From Luzula sylvatica (Eukaryota > Streptophyta > Magnoliopsida > Poales > Juncaceae), in the NCBI GenBank assembly GCA_946800325.1, contig OX326958.1, forward strand, positions 5,342,001 through 5,406,000: a stretch of DNA of 64,000 nucleotides. Reading direction: 5' to 3'. The first letter of the stretch is position 1; every line of letters begins with the position of its first letter. This document shows, piece by piece, positions 45,501 to 55,410 of the stretch. Under the pieces are notes generated by a model that saw only the letters and a list, made by a program, of their open reading frames with translations, made no database searches and was not told the DNA's origin. The position numbers were made by a program, and so were the translations under genes.

Positions 45501-45959
45501 GGCATTAGCCACCATATTAAAATCCCCAAGTAATAACCAAGGGATAATAACTGTTTGATCAATGTTACTCAATTCTCCTAAGAATGCCATTTTTTCTGAG
45601 ATTGAATGGGGACCATAAACCCCAGTCAATAGTATGATGGACTTATCCCACCTACACATCAATTCCACTGTTATTGAGTACACCCCTTTATGTACTTTAT
45701 TCATACTAAAATAACTAGGGTTCCATGCTATAATCACACCACCTGATGAACCCACTGCATCTAAAGTCACATAAGCAATTAGATTCCTTCCCATTATTTC
45801 CTTATTTAATTGAGGAGAGTAGTCTTTAATTTTTGATTCCTGAAGACACACTATGTCAGGGGTATTAGTAATTAAGTTATCCTTAACTTGAGCTCTTTTA
45901 TTTTTTCCATTTAATCCCCTGACATTCCAGCTTAAAATTTTAAGGTTCTTTGTCTTCAT
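42516..45959 (-). CDS. LINE-3 ORF2: APE endonuclease / reverse transcriptase
   Basis: 1147 codons. N-terminal endonuclease: LKILSWNVRGLNGKN, DIVCLQESKI, LLGDFNMVANANERE and SDHCPILYK keep the catalytic residues. Reverse transcriptase: FRPISLVSGIQKIISK, LFKADIQKAFDTLSWEFL, GVRQGDPLSPHLF and LLYADDTLFLL (YADD active site). Then a zf-RVT domain (CYLCLEGAETVKHLIDEC). The start ATG overlaps the end of ORF1 by 20 bases in another frame. The stop at 42516-42518 is TAG where the related LINE-2 has Trp (QLWLERCKRSFTDEK). Downstream the same frame reads RERCRRAFTDDKK and stays open to a TGA at 42390. ORF2 is therefore short by about 42 residues through one nonsense change. It makes the target nick and copies the RNA. 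Confidence 0.93.
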   Translation of the reverse strand: MKTKNLKILSWNVRGLNGKNKRAQVKDNLITNTPDIVCLQESKIKDYSPQLNKEIMGRNLIAYVTLDAVGSSGGVIIAWNPSYFSMNKVHKGVYSITVELMCRWDKSIILLTGVYGPHSISEKMAFLGELSNIDQTVIIPWLLLGDFNMVANANERENCESRHWNEIKLFQEFISQENLINLPLTGRKYTWATSVAKTKLDRVLFNLPWSHIFPNSSQTALSNPSSDHCPILYKANTNFPQFQGFRFENSWLGEEEVERIIIDHLSARRTNNFRDLFVKLRELGVKLKRWDNNRKRNNRKHLDNCKKIIEWIDKLQEGRQLSNLEKWVKIVIKKRYAEITQIREEYWKQRAKHKWITEGDCNTKFFHRYATIKKNKSMIPMLLSEDDLPITDHNEKSKLLFDFFKNLMGTEPRKEKDSAVFNTARLSQEEKSDMSMLENPITLEELTHVIKNWKKDKSPGPEGFNGEFYSKYWYLLKEEIYEIISKQNPSSGLGGFEISYIALIPKKDNSEKPKDFRPISLVSGIQKIISKTLANRLKSVIQSLVLPNQLGFMQNRLISECYVYAREAIHTAKVSKNPILLFKADIQKAFDTLSWEFLDEVLQSRGFGPIWRRWISEWVLRGSAKVILNGSPGKCVFLRRGVRQGDPLSPHLFILAIDSLARIVENLGKRNFIERPLPESKLALLYADDTLFLLKPDMIQVKRMKFILNAFGNSSGLRINFEKSEFSVIPDMKHEEIDRIQQELGCNFSQLPFSYLGYSLSEKKLSKDEINGIINKMRNRLKGWKGSLLNIGGRLVLINAVLSSIPVYHLMVMKFPKWAILEMEKIRRDFLWKGNDNKGYNLVNWDQVCRPKMAGGLGVLDLESFNEALLMKWMWFYYTKTDGLPWNLLVPPLEDMSIDGESRNPRNSYFWADIKKMLNFFWRSVTFVLGNGCNTSFWYNNWGYGLIYQKFPALFSYALIQHGTFDKFKSMMDFRSAFRVDMSSRAEREFMELKSILISVNLIEKRDELIWNWDNSNKFSVKNAYEMLREGVLSHSELSPIWDIKIPSRMKVFLWIFMQEKVLTIDNLKKRGWCFANRCYLCLEGAETVKHLIDECPFVRAHWDYVRSEMPLMEGLIPEIRVMMQNLSIRKSLSSAKQAFSIFIFVI

Positions 45960-47481
45960 TTAAACTACATTCTCCTCCTACCTCCTTGTTAATCAAATTC
46001 TCCTCAAAAGGTACCAATTCCTTACCAATCAAATCTACCTCTTCCACAGCTGCACTACCCTCTCTAGTAAGATTCTTAATAGTTTCTTTGATTTCTTGAC
46101 TAATCACAATTCCCACAGAGTTTAAGACCTCATACACATCATTTTTCTCTAAGTACAATTTATTGGTATTAATCTCTGTCTGTTCAGGATTGTCTCTTCT
46201 CATAGAATATTGTTTCTTATTAACACCATGAGGAGTGACTTTATATTGTACTTTCTGTGCCAACTCCAAGGCACTTGAGTACATATCTCCCTTTTTATTT
46301 TTTATTCTCTCACTCCTTCTCATTACTTTATTTTTCTCAATTTCACTTGGTATACCTACCTCCTCTCTCTCCAGGACTATGTTGCTATCATCAGTGCATA
46401 AAGGTTGAGGATTTATAATTATAGAATTACTCTCTTCAATGTTCATGACATGACCCTCTTTCTGCTCACTAGGTGTTTGTTGAAATTCCTCACATAGTTT
46501 GGTTCCATTTTCCTGAGTAACAATTCTATCTTGGGTCTTGCAGCCAGACATGAGAACTTCCTTTTCATGAATTGTTAAATCCTCTTGATTGCTATGAGTG
46601 TTCTCCTGGTGTGAGTTATCATTAATAGAGCCAGGGTCTAAGTCTAACAATGTAGGTGAACCAGTAAACACAATTATTTCTTTGCAATCTCTCTTTCTTA
46701 GGTCCCTTACAATCCTCCAGTCTTCTTTCTGTTTTATTTCTGCCCTATTAATTTTTTCTCTCCATTCTTGCAGTTTAGGAGTAGGTTTCCAAATGGATCC
46801 AATTTGAACTCTAAAAGCATGGACACCATCTTCAATAAGAATTACCCTTTTAACTGGAGATGAGCATTCTCTTCTAGTTACCCTAACAAACACCTCTTTC
46901 ATGTCAGTGAGACCCCTTACACTCATGATCTTTACTAGCAATCCAATAGGTTGTAATAATGCAGTTAATTGATGCCAATTACACCATGTTTCAGGTACTC
47001 TTCTAAGGCAGAGATTGACTTCCATCCAATCAGCATCACTAGGTCTCCCCACTCCATTCAGGAAGTGCGGCATATAAACTCTATACACACTCCCTTCAAC
47101 TGTTTGTGGAAATGTTTGAGTGTTTTGTTTCATATTTGTATTTGTTTTTGTGTAATTATTCAGAGTGGATTTGCAATCTCTTTGTATGTGACCTACTTTC
47201 CCACACTTCCTGCACTTGATTGGGTCTCGACAGTCTCTCTTCCAATGATCCCTTGCCAAACATCTGAAACACCCAATTTGTGTATTTCTTACTCTTTGCT
47301 TGTTTATATTTCTGGTTGCATCCGCATATGAGACTCGATCTGTATTTTGGGGTATTGTGTGAGAAGGAGTGGAAGAGGTTTTTGTGTGAGAAGAGGCGAG
47401 AGATGGTATAGATGGATTAGGAGGAAGATAAGAAGATGGGTGCACCAGAGGGGGCTGAACGGGATCTTCCATGGGAAGCAC
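45940..47481 (-). CDS. LINE-3 ORF1: zinc-knuckle RNA-binding protein
   Basis: 513 codons, uninterrupted. A proline/serine-rich N-terminus. Two CCHC knuckles at about residues 73-107 (CFRCLARDHWKRDC and CRKCGKVGHIQRDC). Then an RNA-binding-like domain (RVYMPHFLNG to VQIGSIWKP) and an acidic, low-complexity C-terminal half with RRSERIKNKKGD. The knuckles precede the RNA-binding-like domain, the reverse of the DUF4283-then-CCHC order usual in plant L1 ORF1. It would form the ribonucleoprotein with element RNA. It ends NEDKEP, overlapping the ORF2 start. Confidence 0.88.
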   Translation of the reverse strand: MLPMEDPVQPPLVHPSSYLPPNPSIPSLASSHTKTSSTPSHTIPQNTDRVSYADATRNINKQRVRNTQIGCFRCLARDHWKRDCRDPIKCRKCGKVGHIQRDCKSTLNNYTKTNTNMKQNTQTFPQTVEGSVYRVYMPHFLNGVGRPSDADWMEVNLCLRRVPETWCNWHQLTALLQPIGLLVKIMSVRGLTDMKEVFVRVTRRECSSPVKRVILIEDGVHAFRVQIGSIWKPTPKLQEWREKINRAEIKQKEDWRIVRDLRKRDCKEIIVFTGSPTLLDLDPGSINDNSHQENTHSNQEDLTIHEKEVLMSGCKTQDRIVTQENGTKLCEEFQQTPSEQKEGHVMNIEESNSIIINPQPLCTDDSNIVLEREEVGIPSEIEKNKVMRRSERIKNKKGDMYSSALELAQKVQYKVTPHGVNKKQYSMRRDNPEQTEINTNKLYLEKNDVYEVLNSVGIVISQEIKETIKNLTREGSAAVEEVDLIGKELVPFEENLINKEVGGECSLNEDKEP

Positions 47482-47548
47482 GTCTCAGATCTCCTTCCTC
47501 TTTCTTTCTCAGATCTCCTTCAACTTCATTATCTTTTGTTTTGAATTT

Positions 47549-49160
47549 ACAAGTAATACATGTTTGATTGTGGAAACAAAAATTAAAAAAATTAAAAAAA
47601 AAAAGAAAGGAAAAATTGTATTAAAACTAAATTATTACTTCGTTTAGTTCTTTCGTCAATTCTGTTATGACATCACGCACTAAATGTTTCTCAAAATCAT
47701 TTGCAAATTCAAATTGCACAAGATATTTCAAATTGCATTCACACCTGCAATTTGAATCAAGGTCTATTCTCAAAATAAGTAAACCAAGTAAATAAAAAAG
47801 AAAGACGAGAGAATAAGAAATGAAGAAAACAACAAAAATAACCAATACCAGAAACAAATAATTACTATTCTATTTTTTTCACAAAAGGTCTTATCGTCAA
47901 TTAGATTTATTTATAAGAATTAATCTCGTCCCTTCAATGAATAAAAGATCCTATAGTAGAACTAGAACCACTCATTTCTTTTACTAAATTTTCATTATTT
48001 TAACAATTTCAGTACCTAGAATGATAGTTTGATTGTTGACTCATTCATGTCATGGATTAATCATTACTAAAATAAAAAAATACATCAAAACTATACTCTG
48101 TACAAAAGGTAAAATTTTGATAAATCTCACAAAAAAGATAAACTGGAATCTTTACTGACAAGAAATTCAAGCACACACATTTATATTAGAAAAAAGTAGC
48201 ATGATACTTTCTATCCAAAAAAAATCCAAACATGAAAATTTGTATAAGAAATTAAATCGTCTATACAAAAATGATTTGAACATCAAATTAATGAAATCAA
48301 CGAGAAATATGAGAAAATAAAATAAATGATAAGTATACCATTTCTCGGTATTAATTAGCGAAAATTGGTTGACCGAAATTGACCTTTCGTTATGGCGCAA
48401 TTTTCGGCATCTTTCAAGTAATAAATAATTAGCTAATGTCTTCAATATTTGAGTTTTGAGGTTTTTAAAAAATATTTTTTTGTGTGGAGACGGATAAACT
48501 AAAGCGGCTTGTACTCGTTCGACCGGACTCTCTTTCATTGCTTGAGACCGTCCTCAGCCGTGACTGTGCAGATATTCACTTTTCGATTTGATTTGTCGTC
48601 GAGATTCATCTTTAACCTAGTGCGATGAATTTTCTACCAATACAAAATATTTAGAATAATCAATCACAAAAAAATAGCAAAAACCAATTACGTATTTTGT
48701 TCATTGTTGCGACGAATTCTTTCGCTCAATAAAAATGGTCAAGAAGAACTCATCACAAAAGCTAAAAATAATGTTCAATAAACCCGAAAATGGCTGATAA
48801 ATGGCAGGGGGTAGTCATCATCATGGGAATATTTGTTAGGCTGGCTCTCACTCCTCCAATCTTGAACTTCCTACTTCCAATTATAAGTAGCTATGCATCG
48901 ATGATCGTCCTATTTTTTATGAAAACGTTGTTTTAGGCTCGCTACGTCAATTCTTCTTCATACTCAACCCTCTCTTATCGACATTTGTTTACGTTGTTTG
49001 CAAGATATTAGAGAGATGTTTGTGTTTTTTGTTTATCAAAAGTGTTTTTGCTGAATGAAATGACGAAAATGTGTTTTTTTATAGAAGATTTAATCTACTA
49101 ATTAGTACATACAAAATACTCCGTTTCAGATCACACAAAATTCTCATTTTATTTTAACTA
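47549..49160. other. intergenic, no gene recognised
   Basis: AT-rich. The scattered short frames, including a 123-codon one at 48167-48538 on the minus strand, have no recognisable motif, and their residues reflect base composition. A slightly GC-richer stretch at 48480-48600 and 48820-48960 could be the remnant of a transcribed region, but nothing firm can be said. Confidence 0.45.
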
Positions 49161-49167
49161 AAACCTA

Positions 49168-49184
49168 GAGCACGAAACGTGCTC
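49168..49184 (-). repeat. hairpin resembling a LINE 3' terminal stem-loop
   Basis: GAGCACG / CGTGCTC with a three-base loop, within a longer imperfect palindrome (about 49158-49195). On the minus strand it reads CGTGCTCTAGG, as does the LINE-1 3' end at 20815-20830. It may be all that remains of a very short LINE copy or a derived SINE. No coding part is seen nearby. Confidence 0.35.
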
Positions 49185-49579
49185 TTGTAGTTTTAATTTT
49201 TCTTAAAGATGAAACGAAGAGTTGCAAGAGTTACGATGGTGTCGACATAATTTCTAATTTAAATTTCACCAAGAAACAAGACTCTCTCTAAATTTTCCCA
49301 ATTATTTCCCTATCATTAACAAGATTAAAATATGTTGAAAATATGCTTGATACTAGAAGAGCGACGCGGTGTGCCATGTATGTATTGTGTTGAGACATTT
49401 GGCCCGAATTAGTACCGCCATTCTTCTTTTCTTTTGAAAAATTCAGTTGTTGCATTCTCATTTTTGTATTATTCAATTTTCATTTTTTCTCTAAAAAACA
49501 AAATCCTAATCGAATGCTAATACATGCGAAGTATATAACTAAGTTTTTTTGTTATAAAGTCCTAATTTAAAAGATAACC

Positions 49580-49690
49580 TATGTTGCGCGGATACTTCAA
49601 AAATCAATTCGTATCGTATCGGATACCGATACTGATACTCGTCGGATACGTATCGGATACTTCTCGAATACTTCCGGATAGTTCTAACGT
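49580..49690. repeat. GATAC-rich palindromic repeat patch
   Basis: Dense repeats of CGTATCGGATAC, GATACCGATACTGATAC and GGATACGTATCGGATAC, with local self-complementarity around TATCGGATAC. Clearly non-random against the AT-rich surroundings. It may be the subterminal region of an unidentified transposon. Confidence 0.5.
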
Positions 49691-49879
49691 ATAAATAAAT
49701 GTACTTGAAAATAATAATAATAATTTTAAATCGAAATAAATTAGTAATACATATAACTAAATAATTAAAGATAATAAACATTTACTTCATAAGAAGTTAT
49801 CTATGTGGAAACATTTTTTTAATATATCTTACGTTAAATAAATAATATATACACATATTAAATATTCGTGCAACATAGA

Positions 49880-50160
49880 AGATACAAGATAACACATATA
49901 AATACTCATTTTTTATGTTTTCGAAAACAACTTAATAAATATTAGGCACGGACATGCAAAATACATGATTTCGTATATTTCTCTAATAGACAAAGAAAAT
50001 AAAGCCCAACCCATGTAAAATACTAAATTTTCATATGTTTTCTAAAATTAACTTCAAAATTGAAGGCTAATAGAAACAAAATACTCATTTTTTTCATGTT
50101 TTCATAAATTTGTCATGTCTTATTTTCTAAAAAAATCAAATTCTAGATTGAAAGGTAATA
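49880..50160. repeat. diverged ~80-90-bp repeats (family also at 56020-56890)
   Basis: Units contain 'AAAATACTCATTTTTTTCATG', then 'TTTTCTAAA', then 'AAATTGAAGGCTAATA'. The same pattern appears several times at 56020-56890. Highly diverged and non-coding. Confidence 0.5.
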
Positions 50161-50279
50161 TCGTTGTTTTCTTTACAAGGTGGGGGAGTAAAAAGTTATG
50201 GAATTATTAATTTCACAGTTTGTTTGGAATTTGGATGTCCAAATTATAAGATGCTGAAAAATTTAATTTTCTGTTTGAT

Positions 50280-50545
50280 TGTTTACAAAATTCTGGTACT
50301 TTGTAATTATTATGTACGATAATTATTATATATTTATTATAATATTATATTGTATATTAATAATATTATAATAAAAGTTATAATATAATTATTATAATGA
50401 AAATAATATATTTTATATTAATTATATTATAATTATTATAACATATGTAATATAATTATTCTAATATTATATTGTATATTATTATTGTTATATTATATTT
50501 TTATCCATGTAATAATATCATTATAATAATAATAGTAATAATTTT

Positions 50546-50579
<34 letters not shown>

Positions 50580-50680
50580 GTTTGCGTATTATTATTCTAT
50601 TACTATGATATAATTACTATATAATTATTTTATTATATTATGAAATTAGATTATTCAAATAAATAAAATAAAATTTGCAA
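50280..50680. repeat. extreme AT tract with (ATT)n microsatellite
   Basis: Almost pure A/T, with palindromic TAATTATTATAAT motifs and a TTA/ATT run at about 50549-50580. Low complexity; a possible matrix-attachment-like or fragile sequence, but that is only compositional. Confidence 0.7.
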
Positions 50681-51080
50681 GCTAAATAAAAATATTTATC
50701 CTCAATAATAATAGTTGACTAAATTTTTTTGTTCAAATTTAAAATATGATTAGTAAAAAAATAAAATACCAATTAAAATATTTATTTATATGAATAAATT
50801 TCAGTTAATAATATTCAGAAGAGCCAGCTAATTATTCACACGAATGAAATGTTGACAAAAACAAAATTTACTTAATTTTTCGGATAATAAATGGAATAAA
50901 TCATTGAGTAATAGAGAAGGGTTGAGTATGTGGCACTCATATCCACCTTAACACTCCTCATATCAAGAGAATTACAATTTATCGGCTTTATGTGAAGAAG
51001 AAAATTCTGGAAAAAGATAATTCCATAATATTATGTCCACCAAACAAGGAATTAGTAGCAATTTTAATTAGTATAATTTT

Positions 51081-51354
51081 ACAGTTGTTCCTGCCTCAGG
51101 AATCGGCCACGTCATCATTAATGATCTGAACCGTCGGATTAGAAATGAATAGTTTGATTTGATTCATACTTGACTAGACATGGTTCACGAGCACCGAGTA
51201 ATAGCTAAAGTAACAGAACAGTTTTTCCTGCCTCAGGAATCGGCCACGTCATCATTAATGATCTGAACCGTCGGATTAGAAATGAATGGTTTGATTTGAT
51301 TCATACTTGACTAGACATGGTTCACGAGCACCGAGTAATAGCTAAAGTAACAGA
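51081..51354. repeat. 137-bp perfect-register tandem duplication
   Basis: Unit 1 is 51081-51217 and unit 2 is 51218-51354. They differ at only a few bases (for example TAGTTTG/TGGTTTG). Each contains CTGCCTCAGGAATCGGCCAC and CACGTCATCATTAATGATC, with a bZIP-type ACGTCA core. The array lies directly upstream of a TATA-like ACATATAAACC (about 51406) and a leader-like segment. Confidence 0.9.
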
Positions 51355-51399
51355 GTGAGTTGGATCACCGAACATCAAGTGCATTCTAATTATTATCCC

Positions 51400-51714
51400 C
51401 AAGCACATATAAACCGTGCGCTCTCTCTCTCCTCTCATTTTTTTGCCAGAACTGGCCCGCGTGAAACCCTAGCCGGCAGAAACCCTAGCCGCACCTACAG
51501 GGGACGAAACGACACGATCTGGCCGGGTGACAAGCGAGAAGTTTTCGTTTGGGGAATCCATCCAAGAGGCTGTGTTAGTTTATGCAAGAGAAGCCGTACG
51601 CCCAGGCCAGAAAAGAAGCCACGTTTGCGTCGAGTTCGCATGGCGTGTGAACGAGCGACGAAAGAACGAGTCTCCTCTCATCTTGGCTTCTCCGACAGAA
51701 CCTTCTCCGCCTGG
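51400..51714 (+). promoter_or_regulatory. promoter/first-exon-like segment
   Basis: TATA-like CACATATAAACC at about 51405. Then a CT-rich tract, two AAACCCTAGCC motifs (typical of leaders of plant translation-related genes), a GC-rich exon-like stretch and a good splice donor CTG|GTGAGTA at 51714/51715. Downstream exon-like blocks occur at 52317-52397 and 52440-52495, and about 53747-53870, each beside AG/GT borders. No continuous protein could be read through them. It is either a non-coding transcript, a gene fragment or a decayed gene. Confidence 0.4.
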
Positions 51715-52499
51715 TGAGTACTATTTTTCAGATTCGTGTCGTTTTTCTCTATATTCGACTGGTATTGGTATATGGGTTTCGACGGTTATGATGATTTCTT
51801 TTTTTACCAGTTCAGTTAATTCCCAATCGACTTATTATCTATGGGTTGCAGTATTTGCTGATTTCCCATGATTTTTTTTTATCTGCTGTGTTAGTTTACA
51901 TTTGTTGTGTTAGTATGCGAGATTTGTGTAGTTGTTAAGCGGCTGTTCTTTGTTCATTACGATTGCTTGATTCATCACTTTCTAATATGTTCATTAAATG
52001 GTTAAATTACATACTACATTCCGCATCAATTGATATTGTCTACATACCAAACCCGAATCTTGCCCTTTCCAGACTTTCAATTCAGCCTTCATGTTCACAT
52101 TCAACAGTTTGGTCGAATTTAAGTACTTTAAAGAAAAATTGCTCCATGCCAATTTGTAATAATTTCTCAATAATGATTTACGATTACTCTAATTTGAAAT
52201 CAATAATTGTAGATTAACCAAATTCTGTGTTATCATAAATTTGTTAATGATTTCAATTCTAAAATTTATCCTTTGATTGACACATTTAATTTCTTTGTTA
52301 ACTTTGGCATGTCAGGCAAATTTCTAGAGAGCGGAGAAAGACTGGAAGTATCCAACGGGCGACAACAAGATTTAGACGAACCACACAGTTATTTGTAAGA
52401 GTATGCATTTTCCTCTTCGAACAATAGACCCTAGATGCTGGATTTGGATGAGGAGGCTGTGCGACCGAGGAGTAACATCACATCCATAATCAGGTATAA

Positions 52500-53560
52500 A
52501 TCATTATAATTTCCCTTGAAATTTAAGGCTGATTTGTTAATTTTAGGAGTGTTATTTTCAGTCTTTTGCTCACAATTTTTACTGTTCTTTTCCCAAAAAT
52601 TTGTGTCGGACATTCATGATATTTTTAATTTTGCAGGGGTTTGCATGATATTAAATCAATTTTATCTAATTTCTGTCATTTTGAGGGTAATTTTGTATTT
52701 TGACTTCTCAGATTTTTTTTTGGTCTCAGAAATATAAGGATATTTTTTTCGACAATTGATATTGCAAGTATTTTTTTTTTATCTTAATGCATATTTGATA
52801 TTTTCAAGTTTTATAAGTGATTTTTGTTTTTTTCACTTTTCAGGGGTATATCCGATATTATCCTATTTTTCTGTGATATTTTTTATTTTTCAGAATATCG
52901 TGGTATTTTTAAATTTTTTAAATTTTAATAGTGTATTTTTAAAAATTTCATCTTCTGGAGGGTCGTATTTGATATTTTCATATTTTATGAGGGTATTTAT
53001 GAAAATTTTGCTTATTAGATGGGTCAATTCAATATTTTTAGAATTTAGAACGTATTTTTGATCTCTTCGAGTTTAGAGAGCACATTTGTTAATTTTTTGG
53101 GTTTTTATAAGCTATTCCTGAAATTTTCTACTTTTACAGGGCTAATTCTGATCTTTTTTAGATTCGCGAAAACAATTTTGGGATAATTCAGCGTCTTGCG
53201 CAATACATGAGTTTTTCGAATATCGGGGTATTTTTGAAATTTTTGTATTATAATAGTTTATTTTTGAAAATTTTATATTCTAGACGGGCGTGAGTGATAT
53301 TTTCTGGTTTTATGAGGGTATTATTGAAAAATTGCTTATTAGTGGGGTGAATTCGATATTTTTTTATTTCAGAAAGTTTAATATCTCTAAATTTGGAGGC
53401 AACATTTATAATTTCGGGTTTTTAGAACCTATTTCTAAAATTTTCTTCTTTTAGAGACGTAATCTTGACATTTTTCAGATTCAAGAAAATTCTTTTGGGT
53501 ATAATTCAGCGTCTCGCGCAATACGCGAGGTTTTTACAATTTCCTTTAAATCCTTAATTT
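52500..53560. other. T-rich intron-like region with GGGTATTTTTGATATTTTC motifs
   Basis: Diverged repeats of GGGTATTTTTGAAATTTT and TTTGATATTTTCA, compositionally like the right half of unit A. No ORF of note. It lies between the exon-like blocks described at 51400-51714 and would be an intron if they form one unit. Confidence 0.4.
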
Positions 53561-54417
53561 TCTGTAATTAAAAGTTGGTGAGTTTAATGAACAAAAAATC
53601 CCAATTTTCATACCTAATTGACTGGTAAGCATTATAATCCTAGCAATGAGCAGTGAAATTGAGGAATTATATGTGAATGATATTTATGTTTTATGTTTCT
53701 TTTTTGTATTGTCTCGATGCTTTCAATGGAATTTTCGGATATGCAGCAATTAATGGAAGAAAAAGAGAGTGATGTGAAATCAACAGTTACGTTCATAAAA
53801 CAAATTTCATTGACCGAATTCGTCGAATTGACCGAAGCAACAACTTGGAGCTACAATATGTTCTTATAAATCGGCCGAAGGACATTATTTTTATTTTTAT
53901 TATTTTAATGTTGGATCTGTTTAGGTGAATTTGCCAAAAAGAACTGTACATGAAATCAGAATAGTTGCCATTGGTCAAGGTTTCATTGTTTGTTCTTCTA
54001 AATAATTTTATAATTTTGGTTAGTTTAATTTTGAGTTTGTGAAGATATTTATATATACTCTTAATTCATAATTCTCACATTTTAAGTTTTATATTAAAAT
54101 ATGGAGCTGATATATTTGGTGGGGACAAATTGATTAACAAGATTAGAGACGAAGAATTCATGGATTTTGATAAATTAATTGTTGTTCGTGAATTGATGAC
54201 TAAAGTACAAGAATAAAATATGCGTATATGTTGACGGTTTTTTTAAATATGAGAATATACCTTTTCTGTTTTGCAAAAACCTTCCAAGTTTTTTTTTTCA
54301 TGTATTGGCCTTGAAAACTGGAAAGTTTTGTTTTACTTAAATATGCTAGACATCGGTTTCATTATTTTGAGAAAAACTCCCGGATTAAGAATTTTGTTAT
54401 TATTTTACTTGAACAAA

Positions 54418-54449
54418 CCCGCGCGATTATCGCGCGGGAGTAGCGCTAG
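54418..54449 (+). mobile_element. Helitron 3' terminus
   Basis: Hairpin with stem CCCGCGCGAT / ATCGCGCGGG (54418-54438), then AGTAGCG and CTAG (54446-54449) followed by T. Same design as the ends at 4533, 34812 and 36886. I could not find a matching TCTATA 5' end, so the element's length is unknown. It may include the exon-like blocks at 51400-53870. Confidence 0.65.
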
Positions 54450-54810
54450 TGGAATTATAAAGTTCTATTCCATGTTAAGATTCAGGTTGTTAAACAGCCC
54501 CTAAAGATTCGAGCCTTGTCCAAAATATTTTGGGCATGGAGAGTGCCCAAATACCTTTCCAACCGTCCGATCTAATCATGATGGGTTTTTGATTATTTAA
54601 CATTAACTCTGCTGTTAACTATTCCGTTAGTAAAAAAAAATTTGAAAATAAAAAATTAAAAATTAAAAAGACCCGTTCCCAACATGGAAAGAAATCCTCT
54701 CCTAAAATCTTTATATTATATTTACCTAATATACTCATTTTCTCCTTGAATGGAATTAATTCTCCCTCTCCTCTTTTGTTGCCTTCGTCTACTTCTCAAT
54801 AGAAAAAATT

Positions 54811-55410
54811 TATTAGTCCATGGGTTTTACTTAAAAATTAAACATAAAAGATTATTAGTACATGGGCTTTACTTAAAAAAAAAACAAAAAAATTATTAGC
54901 CCATGGACTTTACTTAAAAAAACAAAAAAGAATTATTAGCCCATAGGGCTTTACTTAAAAAAACATAAATAAATTATTAGCCCATGGACTTTACTTAAAA
55001 AACAAAAAAGAATTATTAGCCCATGGGGCTTTACTTAAAAAAACATAAATAAATTATTAGCCCATGGACTTTACTTAAAAAAACATAAATAAATTATTAG
55101 CCCATGGACTTTACTTAAAAAACAAAAAAGAATTATTAGCCCATGGGGCTTTACTTATAAAAACATAAATAAATTATTAGCCCATGGACTTTACTTAAAA
55201 AAACATACATAAATTATTAGCCCATGGGTTTTACTTAAAAAAACAGAAAAAAATTATTAGCCCATGGACTTTGCTTAAAACAAAAAAACAAAAAATTTTA
55301 TTTGCCCATGGATTTTACTTAAAAAAAACAAGATAAAATTATTAGCCCATGGATTTTACTTAAGAAAAAAATAGAAAAGAATTATTAGCCCATGGGCTTT
55401 ACTTCATTCC
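54811..55410. repeat. ~40-bp minisatellite, about 15 units
   Basis: Core TTATTAGCCCATGGACTTTA followed by CTTAAAAAAAC plus ATAAATAAA or AAAAAAGAA. Units are 38-42 bp and vary mainly in the A-rich part. A two-unit higher-order alternation (ggactttact / ggggctttact) is visible from 54890 to 55190. Confidence 0.9.

Larger units (their letters stand above)
42031..47533 (-). mobile_element. LINE-3: near-intact full-length L1-type LINE
   Basis: Bounded by a perfect 15-bp target duplication TTTTGTTTTGAATTT (42016-42030 and 47534-47548). On the minus strand: a ~50-bp leader, ORF1, ORF2 overlapping it by 20 bases, a 3' UTR ending in a hairpin (arms TCAAGTGGAGG and CCTCCCTTGA, about 42046-42075), and a short A tail. 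The perfect duplication and long open frames indicate a young insertion. Confidence 0.93.

Noticed and set aside
48167..48538. 123-codon minus-strand ORF
   Set aside because: Composition-driven, no motif, no splice or leader signals.
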